64,000 bases of DNA from Pilaira anomala (Eukaryota > Mucoromycota > Mucoromycetes > Mucorales > Mucoraceae). The position numbers were made by a program, and so were the translations under genes. Of the stretch, positions 1-11,554 are shown piece after piece (position 1 is the stretch's first letter; every line of letters begins with the position of its first letter). The DNA lies in contig JAIXMQ010000002.1 of assembly GCA_025716855.1 (NCBI GenBank), positions 124,001 through 188,000 on the forward strand. The letters are read 5' to 3'. A model generated the notes under the pieces. It was not told the origin of the DNA and made no database searches. It was given only the letters and a program-made list of their open reading frames with translations.

Positions 1-1
1 T

Positions 2-427
2 GAATCTCGTTTCATTGGTGTCAAGTCTCGTGGTTGTTATGAGACCCCCGGTGGTACCATTTTGCGTACTGCTCATATGGATCTTGAAGGTTTAACTATG
101 GACGGTCAATTACGTGCTCTTCGTGATCAAAACATCACTGTTCCTTATGGTAAGGCACTTTACAATGGTCAATACTTCTCTCCTGAATGTGAGTACTTGA
201 CTCAATCTATTGCTTTCACTCAACGTAACGTTTCTGGTGATGTCAAGTTAAAGCTTTATAAGGGTAACACCATCGTTGAAGGTCGTTCTGCCGTTGGTGC
301 TGGTGCCAAGCTTTATGATATGCAAGAATCTTCTATGGATGAACAAGGTGGTTATAACCCAGTTGATGCTGATGGTTTCATCAAGGTTCACTCTATTCGT
401 CTCAAGAAATGGACTGCTTATCAATAA
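2..427 (+). CDS. ARG1: Argininosuccinate synthase, C-terminal part (5' end outside window)
   Basis: Argininosuccinate synthase condenses citrulline and aspartate with ATP in arginine biosynthesis. The open frame enters at the left edge of the window and runs 141 codons to a TAA. Visible family motifs are GVKSRGCYETPGGT followed by IL.TAH.DLE, which belong to the C-terminal half of the enzyme, then a tail with VEGRSAVGAGAKLYD. The usual enzyme is about 400-420 residues, so roughly two thirds, including the N-terminal ATP-binding loop, lies outside the window. No intron is seen in this part. The codons are well-ordered and match other highly expressed genes here. Identification is secure from the YETPGGT block; only the upstream extent is unknown. 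Confidence 0.93.
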   Translation, partial: ESRFIGVKSRGCYETPGGTILRTAHMDLEGLTMDGQLRALRDQNITVPYGKALYNGQYFSPECEYLTQSIAFTQRNVSGDVKLKLYKGNTIVEGRSAVGAGAKLYDMQESSMDEQGGYNPVDADGFIKVHSIRLKKWTAYQ

Positions 428-1477
428 GTTAAATTTTTAGCATTTTTCTTTTCCTTTCATTTTGTTACATATATAACCCCAACCTATACATAAAAAACTT
501 AAAATAAAATCTCTTGTTTTTAACAAGTTCATATTGATTCCGGGAAAAAAATTCTCGGTGTATATAATTTGGCTTACTTTTTATTTTCCACTTTCTGAAA
601 TAAATATATGCTGGGTTCTTCTGGATAAACGCATAACCCACATAATTTATCGGCAAGTTAATCCAGTTTCTGAAATTAATATGCTTTCTCTTCTTGTTGG
701 AACCTCTTCTGTAATTATTTTTTTTTAATACTTTTTCAAGTGATAATATAATGGAAAAAGATAGCCTGCTTTGTGTTCCAGGCAGCTACAATCTGATAAA
801 GTAATAGAGTTTTGTTCAAGGTTTCTTTCTTAAAAGGAAACTGTCATTTAACTTATTTAAAACTAAGATTCACCACTAAAAAAAAATTAAGTTTCTATGG
901 TTACACACCTCACGTGTTACAAACTTTTAAAGTATTATTACTTTCCTACTGGAAAATATTATCAAGAAACCATTTCTTTGTAGTCATTTGTTACTTGAAG
1001 GCAACAGAGTAAGACTCTTTTAAAGATAATTTATTTTTCGTTTTTTTAAGCTTTTATTTCAAACTAGTTAAAACTCAATCAATATTTTCTGTGGGTATTG
1101 AAGCATATTTTGGTGGCTTAAAAGTAAAAACGGATATAGTTCATCCGAAAGATTACAGTTTTTCCCAAAAAATGGGAAAAGATCATAAAACAGCAGGCTT
1201 TTTTTTTAATCTATAGAGAAAGACAATGATATAAAAAAAAAGTTTAGCTTAAAATGGTTCAATTGAACTTGTACATATCAATGAATGAAATAATATGAAA
1301 GCTTCTTTTTCGCATTATTCGCTATATTTCGTTGGCCCTGGAAGGTTACTGCAAAGACCCCCGCTAATTTTTTAGGACTTGCTTTTATAACAAATGTTTT
1401 TATATCTGAACTTTTTTTTTTGAAACTCCCATTTTTGTCCCTCTTCTTCCCATTATTATTTTAATTTTTTTTATATA
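428..1477. other. Intergenic region, ARG1 to IDH2
   Basis: About 1 kb without a supportable gene. Short open frames are present but have no recognisable motifs. The last 100 bases before IDH2 are T-rich and pyrimidine-rich, as in other leaders in this window, so they probably hold the IDH2 promoter and 5' UTR. Confidence 0.6.
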
Positions 1478-3143
<1,666 letters not shown>

Positions 3144-3290
3144 AATCTTTCATGCATTGCCTTACCACCATAGAAAACGCACAAACAACTCACAACTCAC
3201 AACTCACAACAAATTCACACATTACACTTACAATAAATTTATTTTGATTTATTATTTTTTATAAAAAAAAAAAAACTTTTTTTAATAATT

Positions 3291-4004
3291 TTACAAACCA
3301 GATTTTCTAATTTTTTTAACTTTTTTCCCGCCCTTCTTTTGAAAATCCCGCCAACTATTTACACGCGTATCACGGGAAGCTTCCCATTGTTTAGCATCTT
3401 CAGCCTTTCTTTTTCTTTCATTCACAACCTCTTCGGCTTTTCTTTTTTCAGCACCTTCAGCTTCCATTTCTTTTTTCATTTGTCTACGCTTACGTAATTC
3501 CATTTCGATTAAAATTTCCTTCATCTTTTCTTTTACTTGAGCTTGACCTTGTGTGGTTTGTAAATAAGGGTATTCTTTTTCGTCAACAACGGTAATAGAG
3601 TCTAACGACGCCTTTAATCGAGGTCCGTCTGCATCACTTGTCATGATGGGTGCGTTCACAACCACTTCAGTCTTTACTTTATGTCCATTCTCACGTAACA
3701 CTTCCACTCGAGCTTCTTCTATCACGGTCAATAAAAATTTAAGTTTTGCTTCGTCATTCAGTTCAGATTCTGCTTTCTTCAAGATTGCAAAAGCATCCTG
3801 TGCATGTTCGTGCTTTACTTTATCTGGATGGATCATCAAACTCTTTTTACGATAAGCTAATTTAACTGCCTTTGGATCGGGTTTACTATATGGAAGTTCC
3901 AAGATACCGAAAGGGTCGAGCTTAAAGCTGCCTAGTACTCTTTCGATTTCCAAATGTTTCTCGGTCGTAGAAAAGTATTTATCAAGATCTTGTTCGGTTG
4001 ACAT
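3291..4004 (-). CDS. DNAJC8/Spf31-type J-domain protein
   Basis: A single-exon 237-residue protein with a J domain. The HPD tripeptide is at residues 59-61, preceded by AYRKKSLMI and by DPFGILELPYS, which is characteristic of the DNAJC8 (Spf31) family associated with the spliceosome. The C-terminal third is highly charged (Lys/Glu/Arg), ending in a basic tail KKGGKKVKKIRKSGL that could act as a nuclear signal. J proteins stimulate Hsp70 ATPase. The spliceosomal link is family knowledge, not visible here. Length is close to human DNAJC8 (about 250). It is convergent with IDH2, with about 150 bp between stop codons. The start is the only ATG upstream of the J domain, followed upstream by a divergent, gene-poor region. 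Confidence 0.85.
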   Translation of the reverse strand: MSTEQDLDKYFSTTEKHLEIERVLGSFKLDPFGILELPYSKPDPKAVKLAYRKKSLMIHPDKVKHEHAQDAFAILKKAESELNDEAKLKFLLTVIEEARVEVLRENGHKVKTEVVVNAPIMTSDADGPRLKASLDSITVVDEKEYPYLQTTQGQAQVKEKMKEILIEMELRKRRQMKKEMEAEGAEKRKAEEVVNERKRKAEDAKQWEASRDTRVNSWRDFQKKGGKKVKKIRKSGL

Positions 4005-5024
4005 GAAATAGTTTGTGTTTGTAAATAAAAAAGAAGTTTTTCAGTGTGAACTTATATATCTGAGAAAATTATGACTGGTCTAATTTTACAGTCACCTCCT
4101 TCTTTTTCGTTGAAACTAAATGTTGGAAAAGGCTTTTCTTCAATAAAAGAAGGCAAAAGATCATATACTTCAGACAGCAAAGTTTTAACTTTATAAAGAC
4201 CTAGCCCTTAATATTGAAGAGTGCACAAGTTTATCGCTCCTCTTGTACTGAAAGGGCATATCTTTTTTGAACTAACTAATAACTGTTTTTCAAAAAGGTA
4301 CATATTTATGAACAGTAATGTTTAATAGCTATAACGAAATCTGTAACCGAAAGTACACGCTTAAATCACACTCGATGAGGGTTTCTAAACGCTATCTTAA
4401 AGTCTAAATGTGATGAACACCACTGACGAAAGTGACTTGTTGTGAAAAATGGAAGATCTTAATTTGAAAGTGCTCCGTTACATGTATGTGTGACCATAAG
4501 TTAATAAACACTCAAAAACCAAAGTCTTTTCTCTTTTCTTTTTTTTTTTTCATAATCATGTCTTTATTAAAACTCTCTACCGGACTGATAAAGCTTTTAA
4601 TCTCTCATTTAGATGAAGAGATACATATTCATAATTTAGCAGTTAGAAGTAGACGTATGTGGATACTTATCAAACAGTTAAATTTCAACAATTGCGATTA
4701 ATATTATAAAAATTCTCGTATCACAGCTCTAACTCTACACTCTATCTGAAATGTACAAGTTGTCCATGTATATCTATGTTTAATATAAGTACTTACTTGG
4801 TTAATCTAGGTATCTTTCGATATAACTAATCAAAGATGGAAACATATACTAGGTCATAACATACAACAATTTGTACCATAATCTAACAAGCCAAGAATCC
4901 AGGTTGATAATAGAGAGAAATTAAACGAGCACTTTGACATCCAGTTGTCTACAAATACTTAGACTAGCACTGATCCTCGATCTGCTGTATTTTTGGCCAG
5001 CTGAATAATGACCTTATCGATTTT
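4005..5024. other. Gene-poor region upstream of the J-protein gene
   Basis: About 1 kb. It probably contains the J-protein promoter near 4005-4150. A 71-codon open frame at 4486-4701 has no recognisable motif and begins in a T-rich low-complexity stretch, so it is not called. Nothing else is supported. Confidence 0.5.
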
Positions 5025-5560
5025 TTGTTCCTTCGGGTCTTCCTCTCCTCTCTCTTCTTGTTCCCATTAGGGTTTGTAGAGTTAGTATTGCTCATTTATA
5101 GGTCTTGCTTCTATCAAATACAGTGGTTACGATATCCAAAGGCCAAGCGATCTGCATATTCTATTGCGAACCATACGGTCAAGAAATCATCAGCAAATAT
5201 TCTAAAATCATCGACGATTTAAAATATATTGAAATTTGTTATATGGCGAAAATCCGAACGGCCTAAAATTCACTACATCATAAAACTTTTTCAATTTGGC
5301 GACCTACAACTGACTTCTAATGCAAGTTATGGGTTCAGTGGAGAAGTATGTAGATATGCTGCTTCATCGGAAACAAAAAAAAAAAAACTATTTTATACAG
5401 GGAAGCGTGAAAAACGGCTTCGTGACAATCACGTTTGGTACGTCAATAATTACTATACGTATGAAGGCCCGGGCAAGAAATTCTTGGGTGCAATTGGCTT
5501 CTTTGCAGAGTTTGATCAACCGGTTATACTATAGTGGAATCAAGTGGGTATGAACAAGGA
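5025..5560 (+). pseudogene. Decayed coding remnant of unknown family
   Basis: Three short open frames overlap here in different frames. One (5320-5553) reads FVTITFGTSIITIRMKARAR and continues with a Ser/Trp/Gln-rich stretch, which looks like real protein rather than random AT-rich translation. The neighbouring frame upstream reads LRYPKAKRSAYSIANHTVKK. No single frame or GT-AG splicing joins them cleanly, so the segment looks like a frameshifted relic. It lies at the left border of the element-rich island. The family was not identified, and it could be part of a transposon or of a lineage-specific gene. Confidence 0.3.
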
Positions 5561-6098
5561 GTAATCACTACACATGCGTTAGGTGATACCCTCAAGCAAA
5601 TAAAAATGCCACTGATACACTAAAATATTTAACCAGCAAGTACATATGTACATGAACGCTGATTACAACAACCCTAAAAAAAAAACTTAAAGTATTCACC
5701 GTTCATTTAATACAAGATAAAATGACTTTAACATCCAACTCAATTCAATCATCATCAAAATAGGAAGTAATATGTGAAATGTCGATCTTGCGATATCTCT
5801 ATTAATTATGAAAATCGCCTATTACTTGTAAATGTATTTGAATTCTTTGCTTTTCTGTATGACGAGCTTGAGTTACAAAAGGAAATATATCAAGACATCC
5901 AATAACAGCAATTAGGAATAATTGAAGTCAATGAAGTGAAGACATTGTTATTCTCAAAAAATCAGTAAATACACTCTGTCATGTTTGGGTCATCTCTACT
6001 TATAAACACTATATTAAAAATCTGATATACATATCTTCATAATATTATTATTATCAATATTTTGAGCCAAGGAAATATTCTATATTCAAATGCAAGCA
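5561..6098. other. AT-rich region left of the first MITE
   Basis: About 540 bp of AT-rich DNA with no supportable gene or clear repeat. Confidence 0.5.
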
Positions 6099-6275
6099 TA
6101 CCGTACCCGCTCTATTTAAGGCCGTTCGATTTAAGGCCATTTCCGATTTAAGGCCGCAATTTCCTGAATATTTTGCCTATTTTAACTTTTTTCAAGGCAT
6201 AAATAAGGCCATGGCACGATTTAAGGCCGCAAAAGTCTGAAATTTTTTACGGCCTTATATAGAGCGGGTACTGTA
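6099..6275 (+). mobile_element. 177-bp MITE, copy 1 (27-bp terminal inverted repeats)
   Basis: The ends are inverted repeats of 27 bp with two mismatches. The left end reads TACCGTACCCGCTCTATTTA and the right end, reverse-complemented, reads TACAGTACCCGCTCTATATA. Both ends include a TA dinucleotide, which fits a TA target duplication of the Tc1/mariner/pogo type. The motif GGCCTTA or its complement recurs about five times inside. No coding capacity. A copy of identical length in the opposite orientation lies at 7911-8087, and by eye the two differ at only about five positions after reverse complementing. Confidence 0.88.
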
Positions 6276-6517
6276 TAAATTGACGTAAAATAAGATCACT
6301 GGTTGATAATAGTCTCGATATACAATCTAAGAATAAGAAGATTGATCAGGTCTTATGATAAAAATAGTTCTTGTCGATTTAATTCTATTTCAGATAAAAT
6401 TTTGGCTACAGGATAAGGTATCTTGTTAGTGATTTACAAGGTTTCTGCTGGTACACTACATCAAAGGTTGATTAACTATTTTTTTCGCTCTTTCCGATCA
6501 ATAATCTATCTTAATAA

Positions 6518-6527
6518 TTTTTTTTGA
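6518..6527. repeat. Left 10-bp target-site duplication of the 643-bp element
   Basis: TTTTTTTTGA directly precedes the left terminus of the element at 6528. The same ten bases directly follow its right terminus at 7171-7180. Most of the sequence is T, so chance is not excluded, but the match is 10 of 10 and sits exactly at the ends. Confidence 0.6.
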
Positions 6528-7170
6528 AGTCGGGGAAAAGAGTAGTAAAAAAAAAGGTAGTAAAATCACGGATGACTTTTATCCGGATTTATAAAAAGTA
6601 TAACAAGGCACGTCGTCACGTGAATAAGGTTTTTTATAACTTTTGCATGAAATACACCATTACATCAATTTTTTTTTCACATGGCATACAGGCAGGTTTT
6701 TTTTCTTACACGCCAGACAAATAGGGGGAATTTTTTTTTCTCATACGCCAGACAAACAGGGGGGGTTTTTTTTTTCATTATAAATAATCCTTTTTTTTTA
6801 TTTTGTTCTTTTCTTCCACTTTCTTCTTTTTACATATATTCCTTCCTTACCGCTCCATTTTTAATCTCTTCTTTTTCCACACTCCTTATCCAAAGAAGAG
6901 ATTGTTTCAAGTAAAAAAAAAAGACCCGTATAACACATATTGTTATCAACAGTAAGTCTAATAATTTTATCAAAAAATAAATAATTCATTTTGTCTAATA
7001 AATCTCAAATAGAAAATGATCATTTTTTGTCCAAATCACAAGTGAACAGAGTACAAGTATTATAGTAAAAAAAAAACTGGTAAGTATTTTGGCGGTTTAA
7101 CGGCTAGTTGGATCAAATTTCATCCGTGATTTTACTACCTCATTTTTTACTACTCTTTTACCCAGCACCA
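6528..7170. mobile_element. Non-autonomous DNA transposon with ~45-bp TIRs (MULE-like)
   Basis: The left end (6528-6575) and the right end (7120-7170) are near-perfect inverted repeats. Each contains AAAAGAGTAGTAAAAA and, inward, GGTAGTAAAATCACGGATGA. The element is 643 bp, has no credible coding capacity, and is flanked by a 10-bp direct repeat. Long TIRs plus an 8-11-bp duplication suggest a Mutator-like (MULE) derivative; this is inference. It contains an internal tandem repeat at about 6690-6770 and sits between the two inverted 177-bp MITEs. A 66-codon open frame starts within its left TIR and is a by-product. Confidence 0.75.
6690..6772 (+). repeat. ~35-bp tandem repeat, about 2.5 units
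   Basis: Units contain CGCCAGACAAAYAGGGGG followed by a run of T and then TCTYA. Two clear units and one diverged unit (GGCATACAGGCAGG) occur in a row. The repeat lies inside the 643-bp element. Confidence 0.6.
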
Positions 7171-7180
7171 TTTTTTTTGA
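7171..7180. repeat. Right 10-bp target-site duplication
   Basis: TTTTTTTTGA, identical to 6518-6527; see the left duplication. Confidence 0.6.
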
Positions 7181-7411
7181 TGATGCAAGTGACAGCAATT
7201 AATTTCATTTTTCCACATAAATAGGATTTTTCGTATAAATAGGATAGTTACTTTCGTTTCCCGTATTCAAAAAGGTATTGCCTTTTTGAACCAACAACAG
7301 ATTTTTGAAGAGTAAACAAAGGACTGTCTCTTACTAGGTTGCACGGTATCATGCGCAGTCAAAGGCTTCAACGTTTGGAAAGAGTGTTTTCTTTTCTTTT
7401 TTCAAGGCAAC

Positions 7412-7898
7412 ATGTTCAAAAGAGTTGACACAGACAACTTATTCAAACAATGGTTGGAAACAGCCCATTTACTGGACACACCGTATGATTATTTTTCTTT
7501 TGCTCTATTGTGCAATGAGAATAAGTGTATAACCAACTTGTATTATGCCACTTTGATAAATAAGATCGTGAAGGAAGATCCTCCTAAAAATCGTAATGCT
7601 ATCAATGCATTGAATCTTTTTAACGTAAGTATTTAAATTATGACAACTTTAGATTCAATATTGATAAAAAAATTTTATATCTTATCAAAGAAACGTGAAA
7701 ACATGGACTCGTCTTTCGGTAATGCCTATTCTTCATACTGGATAAGACACGAGGAGTCAGAAGCTAGTTCCCAAGCTCAGAAAAGAAGATTGGAAACCTT
7801 TCTTAACTTGAATGAAGATACATGTGATGATATCGAAGCTATATCTAGAAATGTAATATTTTTGTGTATGTTTTTTCGCGTAAAATGATTGTACTAAC
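7412..7898 (+). pseudogene. Lineage-specific gene, copy A, interrupted by a MITE
   Basis: Two exons splice in frame. Exon 7412-7624 begins with ATG and encodes 71 residues (FKRVDTDNLFKQWLETAHLL; PYDYFSFALLCNENKC; ATLINKIVKEDPPKNRNAIN). Exon 7691-7852 encodes 54 residues including MDSSFGNAYSSYW, SSQAQKRRLETFLNL and DDIEAISRN. The third exon would begin near 7911, exactly where the second MITE inserted. A decayed relative follows at 9721-10264. The PYDYFSFALL and SSFGNAYSSYW blocks resemble an uncharacterised protein family that is abundant in Mucorales; this is recollection, not a search. Function unknown. It may still produce a truncated protein, but it is treated as broken. Confidence 0.55.
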
Positions 7899-7910
7899 TA
7901 TTTATACTGA

Positions 7911-8087
7911 TACAGTACCCGCTCTATATAAGGTCGTAATAAATTTCAAACTTTTGCGGCCTTAAATCGTGTCATGGCCTTATTTATGCCTTGAAAAAAG
8001 TTAAAATAGGCAAAATATTCAGGAAATTGCGGCCTTAAATCGGAAATGGCCTTAAATCGAACGGCCTTAAATAGAGCGCGTACGGTA
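7911..8087 (-). mobile_element. 177-bp MITE, copy 2, inserted at a splice acceptor
   Basis: This is a reverse-complement copy of the element at 6099-6275, with the same 177-bp length and about five substitutions. It starts TACAGTACCCGCTCTATATA and ends GTACGGTA. Comparison with the paralogous gene at 10.1 kb shows that the insertion lies at the 3' splice site of the intron starting at 7853. The MITE terminus itself reads TACAG, so it offers a replacement AG acceptor. Confidence 0.88.
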
Positions 8088-8952
8088 GAAGCCTTAAAAT
8101 TGACTGATTACCCCATCCCACAACATTATATTCGCTTCTTCGGTAGATATTTTTCAGTATACTACATCACTTCTATTTTGACTAACTAAAATACTCTTTC
8201 TATTATATTTTGCAGATGGTGGCATAATCTATGAATGAATTTATCTCTTAAAAAATGGTGAATATATAAAAAGAAAGTATATGACAATTACCTGCCCTTC
8301 CACTCCCGAAGAATTAATTACCTTCACCAAAAAGTTACCCCTTCTATTTCACTGGAAGCATACAATTATTACTCACGCCAAGCAAATGTTGGCTGATGAC
8401 AGTTAAATAAATTTTTTCATACAATTATCTCTTTCATGCTATCTTTTTTTTAAAAAAAATTCTTCCTCATGGCTTTTAAGAATAATTAAATTAACAACAT
8501 TTTGAGTTTGACATTTTTTATAACGTGTGAACATCAATGAACTTAACTATTTAGGTTAAGTATAGTATGGCTTCTTATTAACACTATCCCATCTCAAACA
8601 AATCATACAAACATACCAACTTATCTATTGATTAAAACTTTTTTTGCATTAACAACAACAAACATTTGAATTGACACAGGATGATATAAAATATTACCCA
8701 ATCACAGCAAGTCCCTTGATATCCTCGAAATTAATCATACATGCATGTACTTCTATTTTGAGTTGATATAAAAATAGCTTTTTCAAAAATGACACAGATA
8801 AAAAGACTTAAAAATAAACCTAATAATTTACATAAAACCTCAATTTAATTTTTGCGGGAAAAAGAGAGAGAGAGCATGCTTAATATTTATTAAATAATAT
8901 GTTTGTTGTCTAATAAATCTCAATAACAAATTTCCTTTTCTGTGCAGATGTT
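8088..8952. other. AT-rich region between MITE copy 2 and the next relic
   Basis: About 865 bp with no supportable gene. It probably contains the rest of disrupted copy A. A short motif TGTCTAATAAATCTCAA occurs here near 8908 and also near 6993, which hints at a further shared repeat. Confidence 0.4.
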
Positions 8953-9699
8953 ATGGTCAATCTACTGCATGTTCTGATTATAGAAGATATTCACCCGAGT
9001 CTGTTAGGGCGAGATGGTCGTCAGAGAGTCAAGCAAATAGGCCATCCAGTTTTGTGTAAACATTTGCTTTCTCGATATACGATTAAGATCTATTTCCCCC
9101 CAAATGGTAGGCTCGTACATATAAAAAAAAAGAAGGGTATTATACTAACTACGCACACGTTCAATATCAGGTTTCATGCTTGCTTTCCGATAGTCCCTTC
9201 ACATGCGGTTAGGCCAAAAAAATGTGGCGTTAATTTTTACGTAAATATTACACACTCACTCCAGAGGACCGAAGCAAGGTTACAGCTTGTAAGTCTCTTG
9301 AAAATGCTTATTAGCAACTTTGGAGACATATAACATCATACCAATAGTATTCCAGAAGATGAGCTGCTTAAAGACAATCCGCAAGAGATTTACAGCTGTA
9401 TTAAGGATGCTATCTACAAAGTAATTAATAATAGCAATAATTTAATCGAGATGCCAACAAACATGAATATATTTCTTCAAAAGATGTACAGCTTTTTTTC
9501 ACTTCGAAAGACAAAAGATAGCTTTATTAAAGAATATAAACGTGCGTTGGACGAGATCGGTCCAAGGATTAACCAAGAAAGAGAATATAATCAAAGCCTT
9601 GAAGAATCAACAGCAGAAGCAGTAAAAGCTACACAAAGCTCAATAATAACGACGGAAAAGGTAACTTCAAAATGTAAAATGTTACTTCAGATGAATTAA
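8953..9699 (+). pseudogene. Decayed intron-containing coding relic
   Basis: Open stretches in different frames read like protein: ESVRARWSSES near 8995, YYTLTPEDRSKVTACKSLEN near 9250, and a longer open frame from about 9342 to 9699 with ELLKDNPQEIYSCIKDAIYK, RKTKDSFIKEYKRALDEIGP and SLEESTAEAVKATQSS, probably coiled coil. The last frame ends at a plausible donor (AAAG|GTAACTTC), and an acceptor (TTTCAG) follows at 9720. Stops and frame changes break the rest. The family is not recognised. Its position between the two related gene copies suggests that it is part of one ancestral gene or a nested duplicate. Confidence 0.35.
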
Positions 9700-9720
9700 T
9701 TATTTTCTTTTTTTCTTTCA

Positions 9721-10264
9721 GACCTGCATTGTTCTTTCGCCCTATTTTTTAATGCGAATAAGTGCGTAACTAACACATATTATGCAACTTTGATAAATAT
9801 GATTGTGAAAGAAGATCCCCAAAATCGTGATGCCATAAATGCATTAAATCAATTTAATGTAAATGTTTAAATTATGATAACTTTAAATTCAATATTGATA
9901 ATTTTTTTTTAATATATTATCAAAGAAATGTGAAAATACGGACTCGTCTTTCGGTAATGCCTATTATTCATACTGGCAAAGACGCGAGGCGTTAGAAGTT
10001 AGTTCCCAAGCGCATAAAAGAAGATTGGAAACCTTTCTCAGTTTGATGAGGATACATGTGACGATATTGAAGCTATATCTAGAAATGTAATATTTTTGTG
10101 TGTGTGTGTTTTTTTTGCGTGAAAGCATTGTATTAACTATTTATATTGATATAGGCACGTAGCAAACGACCTCCTGTGCCTTCTTCTTCTGCACCTTCTT
10201 CTTCTGCGCCTTCTGCTTCTGTAACTTCTGCACCTACTTCACCTTCTTCATACAACGATATTTT
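9721..10264 (+). pseudogene. Lineage-specific gene, copy B (diverged duplicate of 7.4-7.9 kb)
   Basis: Nucleotide and protein similarity to copy A runs from about 9740 to 10140. It includes the equivalent of its intron and the SSFGNAYYSYW and RRLETFLS blocks. Indels and a stop disrupt the reading frame in the first exon, and the second exon is frameshifted near 10035. A downstream exon after a TATAG acceptor at about 10154 is intact: ARSKRPPVPSSSAPSSSAPS and further Ser/Pro-rich sequence, ending with NDIF and a stop. This third exon is the part lost from copy A by MITE insertion. Function unknown. Confidence 0.5.
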
Positions 10265-10369
10265 CTAAGATGTGATTAAAATCACAAAAAAATTAGTGAT
10301 GAGTAAGTATTTAGCTAGATGATATGTTAAGCGTTTCCATTTACTCATTTGAAACTTTTTTCTGTACCT

Positions 10370-11442
10370 TTTCAGATTGAAGCCTTTCGATATTGTGTTA
10401 TTTGATGATAATGGTGGCCTCCATATTAAAGGACCGTCTTGATGAAGTGTTGTATTATAAACTAAAATCAGAAACATCTTTAACAAAGTACAACGTGTCT
10501 ACTGAATGCCGCCTTTTGATCTCTTTAATTTCCGAAGCTCCTCCTAGCCCAGCAGTAATTAGAAAAATCATACGTAAATCAGCCTTGGACGATGAACCTT
10601 TCGACCCAATTATTCACGTTGACTTACCTTTTGTTGAGGTGGTGGTTACACACTTGTAAGTTTGTTGCAGTGCATTTAATATTTTATAACTAACACTTTT
10701 GATCCAATTCTTTTAGTTTAAATTTAATACTACGGTACTAATACTGAGTAGCCTATTTTTATCGAACAACAATATCGTTGATCTCGGCTGGTATGTTACA
10801 TATGAATATGCATACAATGTATAAAGCACTAACACATTATAAATTCTTGATCCAATAGATTTTAGAGAGAAGTTAAAACAACAGGTGCAACAAAATATGA
10901 CGGAGTGGCTTTTGCCATCAAAGACAAGAAGTTGGCGCTGGTACTTGTAGAATTTTCGGGAGATGTAACACTTGAATCTTTCCCAGCAAAAAAAAAAAAA
11001 AAAAAAAAAAAAAGACTGAGTGCAGACTGGTGTCTCTAAAACCGCCTTCATGTTCAAATGTCAAGAATTCAATCAGACAGAGTTCTTCTGGTGTGAGAAG
11101 ATCATTGAATCACAAGGTGTAACAGTTTCAGAAGGAAATAATTTCGTGGTCAATTTTCATTATAGAAAATATGCTGATGCTTTGGGAAAAAACACGGTAT
11201 CAAATAACGAAGAAGTATTTATCGAATGTAGTAATGGTTTCAATAAAGAAGTGACCAACCATTCCTTAGATGATACTCTTAAGTTATTAATCGAATGCAC
11301 CAACTCTTTACTACACGTATTGAAACCAAACAAAAGAGCCAGCATTGAAACAATGATGAAAAGGTGTATTTTTGGTATACAAGTGATACAGAACACCTTG
11401 ACTGTAACAAAACTTGATTTATCGAAATCAGGAAAATGGTGA
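10370..11442 (+). pseudogene. Broken member of an uncharacterised Mucoromycota family
   Basis: Fragments in order: KPFDIVLFDDNGGLHIKGPS, then after a frameshift LDEVLYYKLKSETSLTKYNV and FDPIIHVDLPFVEVVVTHL; after a probable intron EVKTTGATKYDGVAFAIKDK and LALVLVEFSGDVTLES; then a 27-A run (10988-11014) and, in a new frame, a last part containing VFIECSNGFNKEVTNHSLDD and CIFGIQVIQNTLTVTKLDLS. The order DG...VE.SG followed by an FGIQ block resembles a family expanded in Mucorales that may have a PD-(D/E)XK-like core; this is inference. Frameshifts and the A-run indicate decay, although A-run length could be a sequencing artefact. Confidence 0.45.
10988..11014 (+). repeat. Poly-A run inside the broken gene
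   Basis: 27 consecutive A in the middle of otherwise ordinary coding-like sequence. Its length decides the frame downstream, so an assembly or replication-slippage error matters here. Confidence 0.9.
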
Positions 11443-11554
11443 CTTGTACATAAATAAATTTTTTCTTTCTTTAACTTGAATGTAAAACAGCGGCCTCACC
11501 CTGCTTTGTGGTTTCAACAACCTATTGTACAGTGTACCGTACCCTCCACTTACT

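Noticed and set aside
10713..11057. 114-codon minus-strand frame across the poly-A run
   Set aside because: Driven by poly-Phe from the A-run; the plus strand carries the recognisable protein fragments.
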